Made by a program: the position numbers and the translations under genes | The notes under the pieces: model-generated | The model's input: the letters and a program-made list of their open reading frames with translations, nothing else | What the model was told of the DNA's origin: nothing | The model's database searches: none | NCBI RefSeq assembly: GCF_000372725.1 | Contig: NW_005196681.1 | Location: forward strand, 469,107-533,106 | Source: Emiliania huxleyi CCMP1516 | Taxonomy: Eukaryota; Haptophyta; Isochrysidales; Noelaerhabdaceae | Direction of reading: 5' to 3' | DNA length: 64,000 nucleotides | Shown here: in pieces, positions 10,045-20,913 of the stretch | Position numbering within the stretch: the stretch's first letter is position 1 | Layout of the letters: the number at the start of each line of letters is the position of its first letter

Positions 10045-11547
10045 ATTCGCCTCGCCGAGCACGCCGCGTGCAACTAAGACGTCCAGCTGGGTTGTGGTCG
10101 CCGTGGGGCATTGGGTCCTTTCTCTAACATTCCAAGCCGAGCGTGACTCAATCACTTAAGCCGAATGACGGAATTACTAAGTCCTAAAGACTCTGCCCTT
10201 AGTATACTACGGGGGAAGGTTCGAACCGAATCCCTGCTCTGCCTTATACTTTTGTGACAACATGCACATGCACATGCACATGCACATGCGCGTACATGGT
10301 GCATGTGTGTCTTATTATGTGCATTTCCATATCCTGCTTCGTCGATCGTCCTCTGGGCCGGCGCGGGGCCCCCAGAGGGTGTCCATGCGGGGAGAAGATG
10401 GGGTCCCATGGCCCGCCCCGATTTTTCCGCATTTTTTGACCATTTTTTACTTGTTTTCGTGGGATTCGGCGACCTTGCGGCCATGCTATCACGCCTTGCG
10501 ACAGCCTGTCGGCGCTGCTGACCGTGCCATGATGCACAGTTGATCACCTGCATAGCTCGCGGCCTTAGTATCAAGCATTCAGTGACGACCTGATCGTACG
10601 GCCAGTAGGAAGGTGTCCTTCCATCGTGTGCACGCTTCTGGCGCAATGCGCGTCGCCTCGGATTGGCTGCTGGCCCTCTCGAGGCTATGCCTACACAGCC
10701 TCGCGCGCATGGGCAGTCAAGAGGGACCACGCACCTTCTCAGGACAGCGCCGGTGCCTCTCTCTTGGACCGGCAAACTTGGTGGTCTCGTGTCACCAATG
10801 TGGGACCAGTCAGTGCGGCATCGCGCCATCGACAGCTCTGAACTGCGCCTCACCACTGACCGGGAAGGCCGCCAAGTGGGCCAGCACAGGTCGCACATTG
10901 TGGCAGCAGTCAGCAGTGCATGTCTGATAGCTAGAGCAGTAGCGTCAGGGTCGCAGGGTCGGATCGTGTCAAGCCTCTCGCCCGGCCGGCCGCGTGCAGA
11001 CGTCGGCCTGTCTGCTGTCTGCAGTGATCTGTCGGCGGTCAGTACGACCGATCAGGTTGGAGGTTTCTGATGATTGGAGGGTCTACCTTTATGTACTCCT
11101 CGAGATCTCTCCAAATCTGCCCTCTACTCAACCGTACTCATTCCGGGAAGTCGGTGCTAATAGAGACTAATATAGAGGTTAGAGCCGGAGCCCCGTTTCA
11201 CCGCGCCGCACTACGGGAACGGCGCGGCGCACGGTGTGGCTGTGGGCCGGGGGCCCCCGCGCCACCCCAGAGCGATCGTCGTACACGTCGACTCGTTCTC
11301 GAGGCTCGCTCATTCCGCGCGATTCAATGACTCATTGACATTGTATCATAAGAACGAACGCGGTTCGATGTGTTTATTTTATGCTGACGTGAGACGTGTG
11401 ACGAGTTAACGAACTGGATGCAGGAAGGAGAGAGAGGCAAGAGACCAGACCCTCCTCCTCTTCCCGGACCCGCACGCTGTGTCTGGCACCTTGCTCGCTC
11501 GGCCTCGCTTCAGCCTCGCCTATCATCCGATCTCCGCAGCCGATCGA
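10045..11547. other. Intergenic, no gene seen
   Basis: Holds a short tandem CACATG repeat at 10258-10290 and otherwise unique-looking sequence. A tRNA-like B-box (GGTTCGAACCG) at about 10218 has no matching cloverleaf. Short ORFs on both strands show no recognisable family. Confidence 0.45.
10258..10290 (+). repeat. CACATG tandem repeat
   Basis: Four to five units of ACATGC forming a short microsatellite. Confidence 0.8.
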
Positions 11548-12459
11548 TCATCGGCCGAGCCCGCTAAGGCCGAAGCCTCCCTCGGCTGGCGGGGAGGCTG
11601 GCGCAGGTGGTGGGCAGACCGGCCGCTCCGCCTGGCACTGCAGGTCCTGCGGGCCACACAGCACCTTCACGCAATACTTGGGCAGGAGGAGGCTGCCCGA
11701 GGATGGCGATTGGCCTCCGCACCCCGTCCCTCCGCCGCCAGCCTCGTCGCCGCCGTTCTCCTCCCCCTCCTCCGCCTCCTCGCCGCCCTCCTCGGGGGGC
11801 GCAAGCTGCCAGTCTTTGATCTGCCCGCCGAAGCAGCCGACCTCGACGTCGCGCACCCACACCTCCGGCGCCTCCTGCCCAAACGCAGACACCACGATGC
11901 GCAGGTCCATCTTCCAACTGTTGGAGGCCCACGAGGTTGGCATCACTCCGCACTGGTCGACAAAATAGCCGACGGCAACCTCCGAGTAGGCGAGCGGATC
12001 TCCGCTCGAGGCGACGGTGAGATTGAAGCTCGTCTCGCCGCGCGGAGAGAGCGAGATGCTCGGAACCGAGCCGTGCACGAGCGGCGTTGACGCGCCGGCG
12101 AAGAAGGCGGTCACCTCAAACGTCGCGACGAGGCCCCAAAAGTTCTCGTTGACGGTCGAGATGTTGAGCGTGACGGAGGGCTCGAGGGCGAGGCTCGGGA
12201 TGGCGAGGCCGGCCATGCTCGTCGATGGCAGCGTGAGGCCCGGGCTAACGCGCAGGCCGCGCGAGTGGATGCACGTCGTGATGGGCCGTGGGTAGAGGAG
12301 AAGGGCTAACGAGCCGATCGCAGCCAGCAGCGCGAGGCACAGGAGCGGCTTGATAGGCGATTTGCCGCTCGGCGGCTTTGCGCCCTCGACGAGAGGCAGA
12401 CCGCTCTCGCCGGCAGCCGGGCCCGGCGTGTCCATATGTGTGTGCAGAGCCTCTGACAC
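11548..12459 (-). CDS. Single-pass membrane protein, LEA2/NDR1-like
   Basis: Open frame of 303 codons, with an alternative start at 12435. A Pro/Gly-rich N-terminal tail of about 35 residues is followed by one hydrophobic segment (LLCLALLAAIGSLALLLY, residues about 39-56). A beta-rich domain follows (VTLNISTVNENFWGLVATFE, FAGASTPLVHGSVPSISLS). This layout, short cytosolic tail, one membrane segment and a strand-rich domain with an Asn-rich first strand, resembles LEA_2/NDR1-HIN1-like proteins. I see no catalytic motif. The C-terminal 80 residues include a Glu/Gly-rich linker and five cysteines. The family assignment is tentative. Confidence 0.5.
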   Translation of the reverse strand: MSEALHTHMDTPGPAAGESGLPLVEGAKPPSGKSPIKPLLCLALLAAIGSLALLLYPRPITTCIHSRGLRVSPGLTLPSTSMAGLAIPSLALEPSVTLNISTVNENFWGLVATFEVTAFFAGASTPLVHGSVPSISLSPRGETSFNLTVASSGDPLAYSEVAVGYFVDQCGVMPTSWASNSWKMDLRIVVSAFGQEAPEVWVRDVEVGCFGGQIKDWQLAPPEEGGEEAEEGEENGGDEAGGGGTGCGGQSPSSGSLLLPKYCVKVLCGPQDLQCQAERPVCPPPAPASPPAEGGFGLSGLGR

Positions 12460-12567
12460 TCCTTCCGCTTCGCGAGCGGCGCCAGCGTGGCGGCATCCCC
12501 TTTTCTTTATTTATTGAGCACCTCCTGCGCCGCCGTATTTCTCCTTTGCAGCCGGCTACACACACAC

Positions 12568-14824
12568 ATGCCCGACGCGGACTCGGACACGGGCGAGAGC
12601 TGGGTGGCGTGGGAGCCTCCCGAGTATGTCGCGGCACGCGGCCCGTCGCTGCAGCTGGAGTCGGCCCACTTTGTGGTGCGTTGGGGTGGCGACGGGCCGT
12701 CGAGCGCTCGCGCTGCAGCCGCGGCCCGCCCGCTCCTCGGGTGGCTCGAGCAGACGTGGGCGTTACTCTGTGACCCGGCGTCTCCCGACCATTTTGTAAC
12801 CCCGTACACGACGCCCGGCTGGAGCGACGACGGCCTCCGCCGCAAGCTAAACGTGTACATCGGCGATACCGGGCTGCACCCGCACCCACACGATGCGGGC
12901 TGGGCGCACCAGGGCACGTGGGTGGAAGCGCCGGTCGAGGCGGTGCGTCATGCGGCCGCAAACCCCCAGGCGAAGCTGCACCACAGCTTCCTGGCGCTCA
13001 AGCCCGGCGCCGCAGAGAGCGAGAGGACGGTGGTGCACGAGCTCGCCCACGTGCTGCAGATGCACACCGGCGGACACGTCGACTCGCCGCTGGTGGGGTG
13101 TGTGGTGCGGAGGGGAGGGGTGGGAGGAGGAGGTGCGGCCTGCTCACGGCTGCTGCTCGCGTGGGCAGGTACCAGTGGGAGGCGCACGCCGAGTACTGCA
13201 CGCACCTGCGCCGCGCCACCTGGGCGCCTCACGTGCCCGTCTTCCTCCGCACGGCCCACCTCGGCATCGACATGACGCAGTACGGCGAGGGAGAGGGGGG
13301 CGGGCGGCAGTACATCGTCTGGCCCTTCTACTGCTTCCTCGACCGCGCGCTCGGCCGCGGCACAGCCCACGCCCTCTGGCACGCCGACCGGCGGCAGCGG
13401 CAGGCGGGGGGGCCTCGCCTTCGCCCCGCGCGCTCTCGCTGCACCTTCCCCACTCGCCTCGGACCCGCCCGCAGGCAAGGGAGGGCGCCTCCCTCGACAT
13501 GCTCTCCAACCTGGTCGGCGACCGGCGCGCCCTCCTGCCCGCCGACCTCGCCACCCTGCTCGGCGAGTTCGCACGCGCCTCCCTCACCCTCGACTGGTCT
13601 CACAGCGGCGAGGCGCATGCCGCCGCCCTCCTCTCCGCCGCCGACCCCCTCGACGGCCTCCGCTTCACGCCTCTCCGCCAGAGCGAGCCGCCGGGCGGAC
13701 AGGGGGCCGGGGGAGGCGACGGCACCTGGTGGTGTCCGGACGGCTCCCGTCCGCTCAAGCGGTGCGGCTTTGCGTGCCACCGGCTCGAGGCCCTCGGCGC
13801 ACCGCCCGCCGACGGCGACTGCGAGATTGCAATCAGCGCCCTCCCGCCGTCGGGCGGCGCGCCGCCGCACAGCCTGGCGCCGCCGTGCGACCTCCTGCTC
13901 GGCGTCGCAGAGTTCGACCCCGCCACGCGCACGCGCCACACGCCCGTCGCAGAGCTGCTCCGCGTGACTGTTGGCGGCGGCGCCGCCTCGGCGCGCTTCC
14001 CCCGCCCTCGGCCCGGCCTCGCCTGCCTCGTCTCCGTCTGCGCTGCGCCGGCCGAGCACGCGGACTTCACCCCTCTGCCGTGGGGGGCCTCTCCCGCCAG
14101 CGTGCCCTCGGCGTCCTACCGCCTCCACCTCCGGCACCTCACACCGCACCACGCAACAGCCGCGCCGTCGGGTCCAGGCCCGGGCGCCATCGCCGTGCCT
14201 GCGGACGGAGTGATGCCCGTCGCGAGCGGCTTGCCGCGCCTGAAGCCGCGCCCCCGGCTGAGCGGCGGCGGCGCGTCTGGTACGGGCGTGGACGTGCGCA
14301 GCGGCAACCCGGGCGAGGTCAACATCGTCGACGTCGCTGGCTACATCGCCGGCCAGGGGCGCACCCTCGTTGGCGTCTCGTTCGCGTACCGCTACGTCGT
14401 CGGCTTCAGCGGCAACGCGGGCAACTGCGCTCTGGCATACCGGACGTCCCCGAGCCCTCTCACCTTCTTGTGAGTGCGGCAGTACTGGGTAGGTGCTCCG
14501 GGCCCCAAGTTCGCGCTGCAGCTGGTCGACCAGGCTGCCGGCGAGGGGGGTGGCGAGTCTGTCCACACGCTCTTCCAGTCGCCGGAGGCAGGCTGCACGC
14601 CCTCGTGGGATAGAGCCACGGGCGGCTCGCCGACCAACTACTCGGCGCCGGTGGCGGTGCAGGAGTGGTGCAACGCTGGGCCGCTGAGAGGGGAGCGGCA
14701 GTCGCTCCGCCTCGTCTTCACCAACGGGCGCCGAAACATCCACCTCGCGGGCGCGGTGTCGGGCTGCGATTTGGGCATCACGCTCGTTTTTGAGCCGCAC
14801 GCGGGAAGCGCAAGCGGGGGATAA
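12568..14824 (+). CDS. Putative zinc metallopeptidase (HELAH), DUF6055-like
   Basis: Starts at the ATG at 12568. Exon 1 ends in a zinc-binding helix, VVHELAHVLQMHTGGH (about 13030-13077), matching HExxH with a further His. After an intron with a GT donor within gg|GTGTGTGG and an acceptor before TACCAGTGG, the chain continues YQWEAHAEYC ... YIVWPFYCFLDRALGRG ... ALWHADRRQRQ. A second, GC-AG intron at 13404-13474 joins in phase to AREGASLDMLSNLVG. The order of an N-terminal HExxH and a later Trp/Tyr-rich segment resembles DUF6055-type putative peptidases. The rest is a long beta-rich region. An in-frame TGA at 14471 is followed in the same frame by QYWVGAPGPKFALQLVDQ up to a stop at 14824; a short intron is the simplest explanation. 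Substrate and location unknown. Confidence 0.6.
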
Positions 14825-15769
14825 ATAACCGTGGAAAGAGGAAAGACGTGGACCGTGAACAAAATAGAGAGAGAGTCTCACCAGCAGTCTTGGAGAACCC
14901 TGTCCACGCCTGAGGATTCTGCACTAGCTCACTCTCCTTTTCCGGTTCTGCCTACTCGATCTGATTCTGCCCGTCCCCTTTCCACGCACTCAGCCTCCGG
15001 GCAGGATTCCTCACCCAGCTTCCGTTTCTGCCTAATCGATCTGATTCTGTCCGTCCGATTCTCGCCTTATCAGATTCTGTCGCGCGGTTGCGGTTTCTGC
15101 CTCCGGATGCCGGAAAGCGAATTTTCCCCCAAATCCGCGTTTTCCGGAGTGGCGCGGCCCCAGTTTCCGGAGGGCTGGGGCCCCCGGCGCTCCAGCCTTC
15201 CGGAGCGCCCTCGTGGCGCCGTCTGCCGCCCGAGACCGCGTCGCCCACCCTCCCCCGACCCAGCGGCCGCCACCTGCCCTCCACCCCGACCTCTCGCATC
15301 CCACCCCTCCCCTCAGGCGGCTGGTCGACATTGCTCATTGGGCGCTCAGCCTCGCTCGAGACAGCAGCGGCGTGCAGCACCGAGCTCGAGTAGGCTGCCG
15401 AGTGCGATGTCCACTCTGCCAAAGTCTCCGCCGTGGTGCAGCGCTATTGAGATGCGCCACTTCTTGAGCGCCTCCTCTCCGGCGCTCTCGTTGCCGTTGC
15501 GCTGCTGCGGCTCGCCGCCGGCACCGCCCACATCGCCACCCCCCTCACCGCCGCGCGAGCACGGCGCGCGCACCGAGCTGTCGCGTTGGTTCGGACGGAC
15601 TGGGTGTAAAATGAGGCGCGGCGCGCTCGAGGGCGGCGATCGCTTCCCCGCACGGCAGAGGACGCTTTATTCCCGCCGCCACCTCATTTTTAGGCGCAGC
15701 TGCTGCGGCTCGTCGCCCGCCGACCCGTCGCCGCTCCCCTCGCCCGCGCGTGGCGCGCGGACTCAGTTG

Positions 15770-16260
15770 TCGCGACGCAGCCGGCGCCGGCTCTCGGCGA
15801 CGTCTCTGCGGCGTGTAGCGCCGTGCTAGGTCGCCGGCGGCCGTCTACCAGCCCCGTCGCTCTCCCGGCCGTGACCCGAGTCTCGGTCGAGTATATAGGC
15901 GGCGCCGAGCGGAGATGCTGGGTCCACCGCCGCGAGCCGCGCGGCGGCGGTCGCGACGCAGCCGGCGGCGGCTCTCGGCGGCGTCTCGGCGGCGTGCAGC
16001 GCCGTGCTAGGTCGCCGGCGGCCGTCAACCGCCCCGACGCTCTCCCAGCCGTGACCCGAGTCTCGGTCGAGTATATAGGCGGCGCCGAGCGGAGATGCTG
16101 GGTCCACCGCCGCGAGCCGCGCGGCGGCGGTCGCGACGCAGCCGGCGGCGGCTCTCGGCGGCGTCTCGGCGGCGTGCAGCGCCGTGGTAGGTCGCCGGCG
16201 GCCGTCAACCAGCCCTGACGCTCTCCCGGCCGTGACCCGAGTCTCGGTCGAATATGCAGG
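15770..16260 (+). repeat. Tandem repeat, period about 180 bp, with TATA-like motif
   Basis: The landmark GTCGCCGGCGGCCGTC occurs at 15830, 16011 and 16191, so the unit is 180-181 bp and nearly three units are present. The first two contain TCGAGTATATAGGCGGCG, while the third has AATATGCAGG at that place. Units are nearly identical, which suggests recent homogenisation. No ORF of note. Confidence 0.85.
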
Positions 16261-16299
16261 CGGCGCCTCTCTCCGCCAGCGCCGCTCCGCCGGCGCCTC

Positions 16300-16770
16300 C
16301 CTAGGTGCGGGGCGAGCGCGCCGCGCGGGCCAGGCCGCCGTGCTGCGCAGCGGCGTCTTATTGCGCGCGCATGACGCGCTGGCGCGAGTCGCTCCTGCGG
16401 GCTGCTGGTCGTGCGTGCGTCGAACGGCGCTCGCCCACCTTTTCGGTCCCTGCGGCGCGTATCCCCGCCGGCGCCGCCCAGCGACGGGCTCCGTAGGCGC
16501 AGCATGAGCGCGCCGCGCGGGCCAGGCCGCCGTGCTGCGCAGCGGCGTCTTATTGCGCGCGCATGACGCGCTGGCGCGAGTCGCTCCTGCGGGCTGCTGG
16601 TCGTGCGTGCGTCGAACGGCGCTCGCCCACCTTTTCGGTCCCTGCGGCGCGTATCCCCGCCGGCGCCGCCCAGCGACGGGCTCCGTAGGCGCAGCATGAG
16701 CGCGCCGCGCGGGCCAGGCCGCCGTGTTGCGCAGCGGCGTCTTATTGCGCGCGCATGGCGCGAGTCCCGC
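16300..16770 (+). repeat. Tandem repeat, period 192 bp
   Basis: The landmark CCGCGCGGGCCAGGCCGCCG occurs at 16321, 16513 and 16705, an exact 192-bp spacing. About two and a half units are present, almost identical. It directly follows the 180-bp array but shares no unit sequence with it. Confidence 0.85.
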
Positions 16771-16792
16771 CTCCCGCGTCCCGGTACGACCT

Positions 16793-16845
16793 GACGCACT
16801 ATCGACGAGCCACTATCAATGATAGTGGCTCGTCGATAGTGCGTC
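16793..16845. repeat. Perfect 53-bp palindrome
   Basis: Arms at 16793-16818 and 16820-16845 are 26 bp each, perfectly complementary, with a 1-nt centre. The arm begins GACGCACTATCGACGAGCC. It lies immediately beyond the 192-bp tandem array. Confidence 0.95.
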
Positions 16846-17094
16846 TTGCCCGAGTTTCAACACTCCATCACTTACTCGGTCGCCACCGCCCGACGCCCCA
16901 GTTGTCCCAGCCGCTCGGTTTGGGATACGGTTGATCCGACACGCTGGCATTTCGGCGCCACATCGCGGCAAACCGGCGTTCCGGCGGGCGTTCCGGGGCG
17001 GCTTTCTTCTTTTGGCCGAAATGAGACATCGAACACTACACCCGGTGGCCGGTCCGGATATCTCCAAGGAGCGGGCCGCGCCGCACCCAATTTT

Positions 17095-17265
17095 CACCCT
17101 TCCGGAAGGCTTCCGGAGCCGGCTGCGCCGGCTGCCGCCGGCCTCCGGAACCGCGCCTCCGGAAGCGGCGCTGCGCGCCGCTTCCGGAGGGGGGCCTTCC
17201 GGAGCGGGCTGCGCCCGCTCCCGGATTCCGGAGCTGCGCTCCGGAATCCGGAAATTTTCCCTTTG
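17095..17265. repeat. Cluster of TTCCGGA palindromes
   Basis: About ten copies of TTCCGG/CCGGAA lie within 170 bp, several forming larger near-perfect palindromes such as GAAGCGGCGC/GCGCCGCTTC. A looser set is at 15110-15210. No coding content. Confidence 0.6.
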
Positions 17266-18299
17266 CCCGCCGATTTCTTGGCAACCCGGCCGGACTCTCG
17301 TTTCCTGATTCCTGTTTTTGCCCGTCGAGGGGCGGTAGCCCGGCCGGCCGGCCATCTGGGCATGCTCACGCAACCAATCACGCTCATGTGTACGCGCCGT
17401 ATCCTCCGCGCCACCCACTTTGCCATCGAAGTGCGCTCCGCGCTCCGCACAGTACAGTCACTTTTGAACGGCGGCTCATCACTGCGTCAGAGATCTCATG
17501 GGCGGTGGCATGGTGGAGCCAGAGCAGTGCGCGGCCGATCTTAATTCTGGGCAGGCGGTCTCCCATTCCCGCGGGCGCTTGGTGCCGGGGTTTGAACGGC
17601 ATGCCGGCGTCAGATGCAGCTTGGCGCCGGCCTGCGGCGACCCCGCAAGCGGTCGTTGGTGCTGCTCAGCGATGCTCACAGCGGCACGTCTGCTCTTTTG
17701 CTGTGGGGAGTGCTGTCTGATTGGGTCTCCAAGCCCGCGGGCTCGCTGTGAATGCACCCGCCAGCTAGGCAGCTCCGCGGCGGTGTGGGTGTAGAACGGG
17801 TAGGCTGCTGTCTCGTGTCTCGGTGCTCGTACTAAGTCAATGGGAGGAGTGCTTCGATTTCTTCTTCTTATACGCCCAGCTCAAAAGCACACACGCATCA
17901 CGACGCCTAGACAGGCGAGACGCGGCGACAGCCGCGGCGAGCTCGTTTTAGAAGCGAGCCGCTCGCGGCGAGCAGTTTTAGAAAAAGGGAAAAGGGGGAG
18001 GGTTAGTTTGAACCCGAGCCGAGCTTCGCTCGGCTCCCCCCCGCGCGGGAGCGCCCCCCCCCCCCCCTCTCCTCGGGGGGGCGGGCAGAGCCCGCACCAC
18101 ACACTGCGCCTTTGCGGACGCCGGACCGAGGCCTAAGCGCTGAGTGCGTTGACGTGAGGCTGGAGCGCCAGAGAGACCCGCGCCTGAGCATGCTGCCGCG
18201 GGCGAAGTTTGAGTGAGCTGTGTGAAGCCCCGCGCACACGCAATATCGGCTCAGGAGTTCGGAGAGTCAGGCCAACATAGGATCCCGCCGAAATGCGTA

Positions 18300-18470
18300 A
18301 CTCCGAGGAATCAGGAATCAGGAATCAGGAATCAGGAATCAGAATCCCGGTCAAAATGTTGGAATCAGGAATCAGGAATCAGGAATCAGGAATCAGGAAT
18401 CAGAATCCCGGTCAAAATGTGGGCGATCCGACAAATCAGGAATCAGGAATCAGGAATCAAATGGAGCATC
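18300..18470 (+). repeat. AATCAGG tandem repeat
   Basis: Repeats of the 7-mer AATCAGG in three blocks, separated by the shared spacer CCCGGTCAAAATGT. Degenerate GAATC-rich sequence continues to about 18760. Confidence 0.85.
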
Positions 18471-19071
18471 AAGAATAGGAAGAGAGACAGGAGAATCGGG
18501 AGGGGGGAGCAGAATCAGGAATTGGCTCTGGCTGCCCTAGAGAATCGGAAAGGAAGCGGAGGAAACGAGAATGGAGAATCAGGAAGCTGAAAGCGGGGCC
18601 AAGATGGGAGAGTCTGGGGAGAGAATCAGAATATCTGAGCAGAAGAGGAACCTGGGAAGGGGAATCTAGTGTGAGAGGTAGAATAGCAAGAATCCTTGTG
18701 TAGTAGAGCAGAATAGGAAAGGCAGAATCCTTAGGCGCGGACAGACTTCTCCATTACTCCTCACCAGAGAGTTATTCTGAGAGCACTCGTTCTCGAAATC
18801 TCGTACCCAAACCTTTATACCTTATATAGGTATGTCCGTAAAACAATACACAGCTTCGTCGCGAGCGCGCGCCGGGCGCCGGGGCCGGGGCGCAGGATGC
18901 GCGCTCATGCGGCCCCGGCGTCCCGGCTCTCCGCCGCTCGTGGGAGCTGAGTGTGCAATCATGCATCGAGGGTGGCGCACAAACCGTCAAACCCGGGCGA
19001 GGTCCCGACTCACCCGGTGACCTCGCAACTGTATGCATAGAGCGATGTGGGCACGCCTCCGGTGCGCGCCG

Positions 19072-20827
19072 CTACTCGAGCTTCTGCCCGTCCGCAAAGC
19101 CGGGCAGTTCCCCCACCCCCTTGAGGATCATCGCGATCGCGTCCGGCTCGTTTGACGGCAAGCCTCCAACCTCGCGCCCGCTGCCGAGCGACGCCGCTTG
19201 CGACGCCGAGCCCAGAGCGCCGTCCCTCGCCCGCCCGCCCGGCCCGCAAGCGTCCGCCGCACGCTCCAGCCGCCCGGTGGATCCGACCGCCGCTCGGCTG
19301 CCACCACGGCCGCCCGCCCGCCCCCGTCGCGGCGGCGGAGGCGGCGGCGGCGGAGGCGGCGGCGGCGTGGCCTCGTCCCCAAAGTCAAAGTACGACCCGC
19401 CCCACAACACCAGCTGCTCCTCCTCTTCCTGCCCCTCCGACGCCACGAGGCCGCCACCCTGCTGCTCTGCAGCCCCCGCCTCCGGCGACGCCGCCGCCGC
19501 CAGCTCGGCCACCTCCGCCCGCCCCGCTGCCCCGCCCGCGCCCCGCTCCGCCGCCGCCGTCGCCAGCCTTCGCGGCGGCGCGCCGCCCCGCACCGGTGGT
19601 CGCGAGGGGCGTCCCTGCGCGGAGCGGAGCTGCTGGTCGCGGTACATCTTGTCCTGCCACCGCTCGCGCATCGACGACGAGATCTTCGACTTCCACTCCG
19701 CCGTCGCCTCGGGACTCATCCGCTCCGCGTACCGCCCGGACTTGTGCGCGAGTCGGATGCCCAGCACCGTCTTGTTGCGGTAGTCCGGGTCCTGCCACTT
19801 GCGCCGGATCGCCTCCGCGATCTTGAGCCGCCGCTCCGCCGAGTGCGAGCCTGGTCACAACAGAAGGGCGGCGGCGTGAGCGCTCTGCTTCGTCAGTTGC
19901 GCCGCCGCTGCGGGCGTCGGCTGCCGTTGTTTGTGTGGCGCGCTCTGTAGTCGCCCGCACTCCACTTTGCCTTCATCGCCTCGGAGAGCCGCTTCCTCGT
20001 CTCGTTCGACACGGTCGCCTTCGCCCGCCGCGCGCGGTACTCCGGGTCCTGCCACCTGCGGGATGTGCCACCGAAATGTCCTGGGGATGCCCCTCTCGCG
20101 CGCGCTACTCCACGCCCTGCCACCTCACCTCCGCCGGAGGCTCGCCGAGATGCGCGCTCGCGCCTCGGCCGAAAAGGTAAAGTTGGCGCGCCGGGCACGC
20201 GGGCGGGGCGGGGCGGCGCCCGGCGTCGCGCCGCTCGCGTTCGCCGCCAGCGCCGCCGCCGCGGCCGCCGCGGCGCGCCGCGCCGCCGCCGCGGCGCGCT
20301 TCCTCTCGAGCGCCCGCTCCGCCGTCGCCTTCCTCTGCGCCGTCTCATTTGCGAGCATCTGCGAGGGGAGGCAGGAGAGAGTGTGACGAACGGGTGCGTT
20401 GCTGGTCTCGCGTGGGCGGGCTGGCGCGGTGCCCCGCGGGGCGACGAGGCGGGCCGGCGAGGGGACGGGCGTGCGCCTCTGCATACTGCTCCGGCTCCTC
20501 GAGGCGCATCCGCTCCCGTTCGGCAGCCTGCCGCTCCTTGCGCGCGAGCATCGCGTTGCGCGTGGCCTCGGCAATCTTCCGGCGCGTCTCCTCCGAATGC
20601 TTGCGCCCTCGATTCCAGGGCACGTTGCCCTTGTTGGCCGCCGAGATCTTGGCACGCGACTCCTCGGTGTGCGCCCGGCCGGTGCGGTCGAGCGGGAAGC
20701 GCGGCGGCTCGGCCAGAGCTTCGGGGCCGCGGGCCATCGCGCGAGGCGGCTGCGCGCGCGGAGGCGGCTGCGCGCGCGGAGGCGCCAGCGGTGGCCTTAT
20801 CAGAGAGAGCGAGAGACAGGCGAACAT
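19072..20827 (-). CDS. NUMOD3-repeat protein
   Basis: Exon 1 carries the signature HTEESRAKISAANKGNVPWN ... HSEETRRKIAEATRNAM, two NUMOD3 (nuclease-associated modular domain 3) units. A GC-AG intron (20476-20359) then joins in phase to MLANETAQRKATAERALERK, an Ala/Arg-rich coil, and SAEARARISASLRRR. A further exon reads WQDPEYRARRAKATVSNETR. The last exon, SAERRLKIAEAIRRKWQDPD ... MSPEATAEWKSKISSSMRE, carries more NUMOD-like units and ends at 19072 after a Pro/Gly/Ala-rich tail. NUMOD3 modules bind DNA in homing endonucleases; plants and algae also have stand-alone proteins, often organellar, and no nuclease domain is visible here. The start is uncertain (20827, or 20737 at MARGPEAL); the former gives a hydrophobic, targeting-like N-terminus. 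Confidence 0.65.
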
Positions 20828-20913
20828 CACCGCGACATCACCAATCTCGGGGTGGGAGCCTCGGCTGGCTGTGAACTGAGCCACAGCGGTGTAAAACCGG
20901 CGTCGGCAGGTGC

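Larger units (their letters stand above)
14825..19071. other. Long gene-free stretch dominated by repeats
   Basis: No convincing gene over about 4.2 kb. It holds, in order: ATCTGATTCTG-type short repeats (14940-15080), the 180-bp tandem array, the 192-bp tandem array, a perfect 53-bp palindrome, a run of TTCCGG palindromes, and an AATCAGG tandem repeat. Open frames here are side effects of very high GC. Confidence 0.6.

Noticed and set aside
10151-10245. Possible Leu-type tRNA (CCGAATGACGGAATT ... GGTTCGAACCG)
   Set aside because: A B-box-like TpsiC arm is present, but I could not build an anticodon stem with a seven-base loop or an acceptor stem.
14471-14473. TGA as selenocysteine in the metallopeptidase
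   Set aside because: Haptophytes do use selenocysteine, but there is no redox-type context and no visible SECIS evidence; a short intron is simpler.
13328-14881. A 517-codon minus-strand frame
   Set aside because: Antisense to the metallopeptidase; Arg/Ala/Gly noise produced by GC-rich third positions.
16816-17418. A 200-codon minus-strand frame
   Set aside because: Covers the TTCCGG palindrome cluster; repeats of SGIRE/PEG are a by-product of that.
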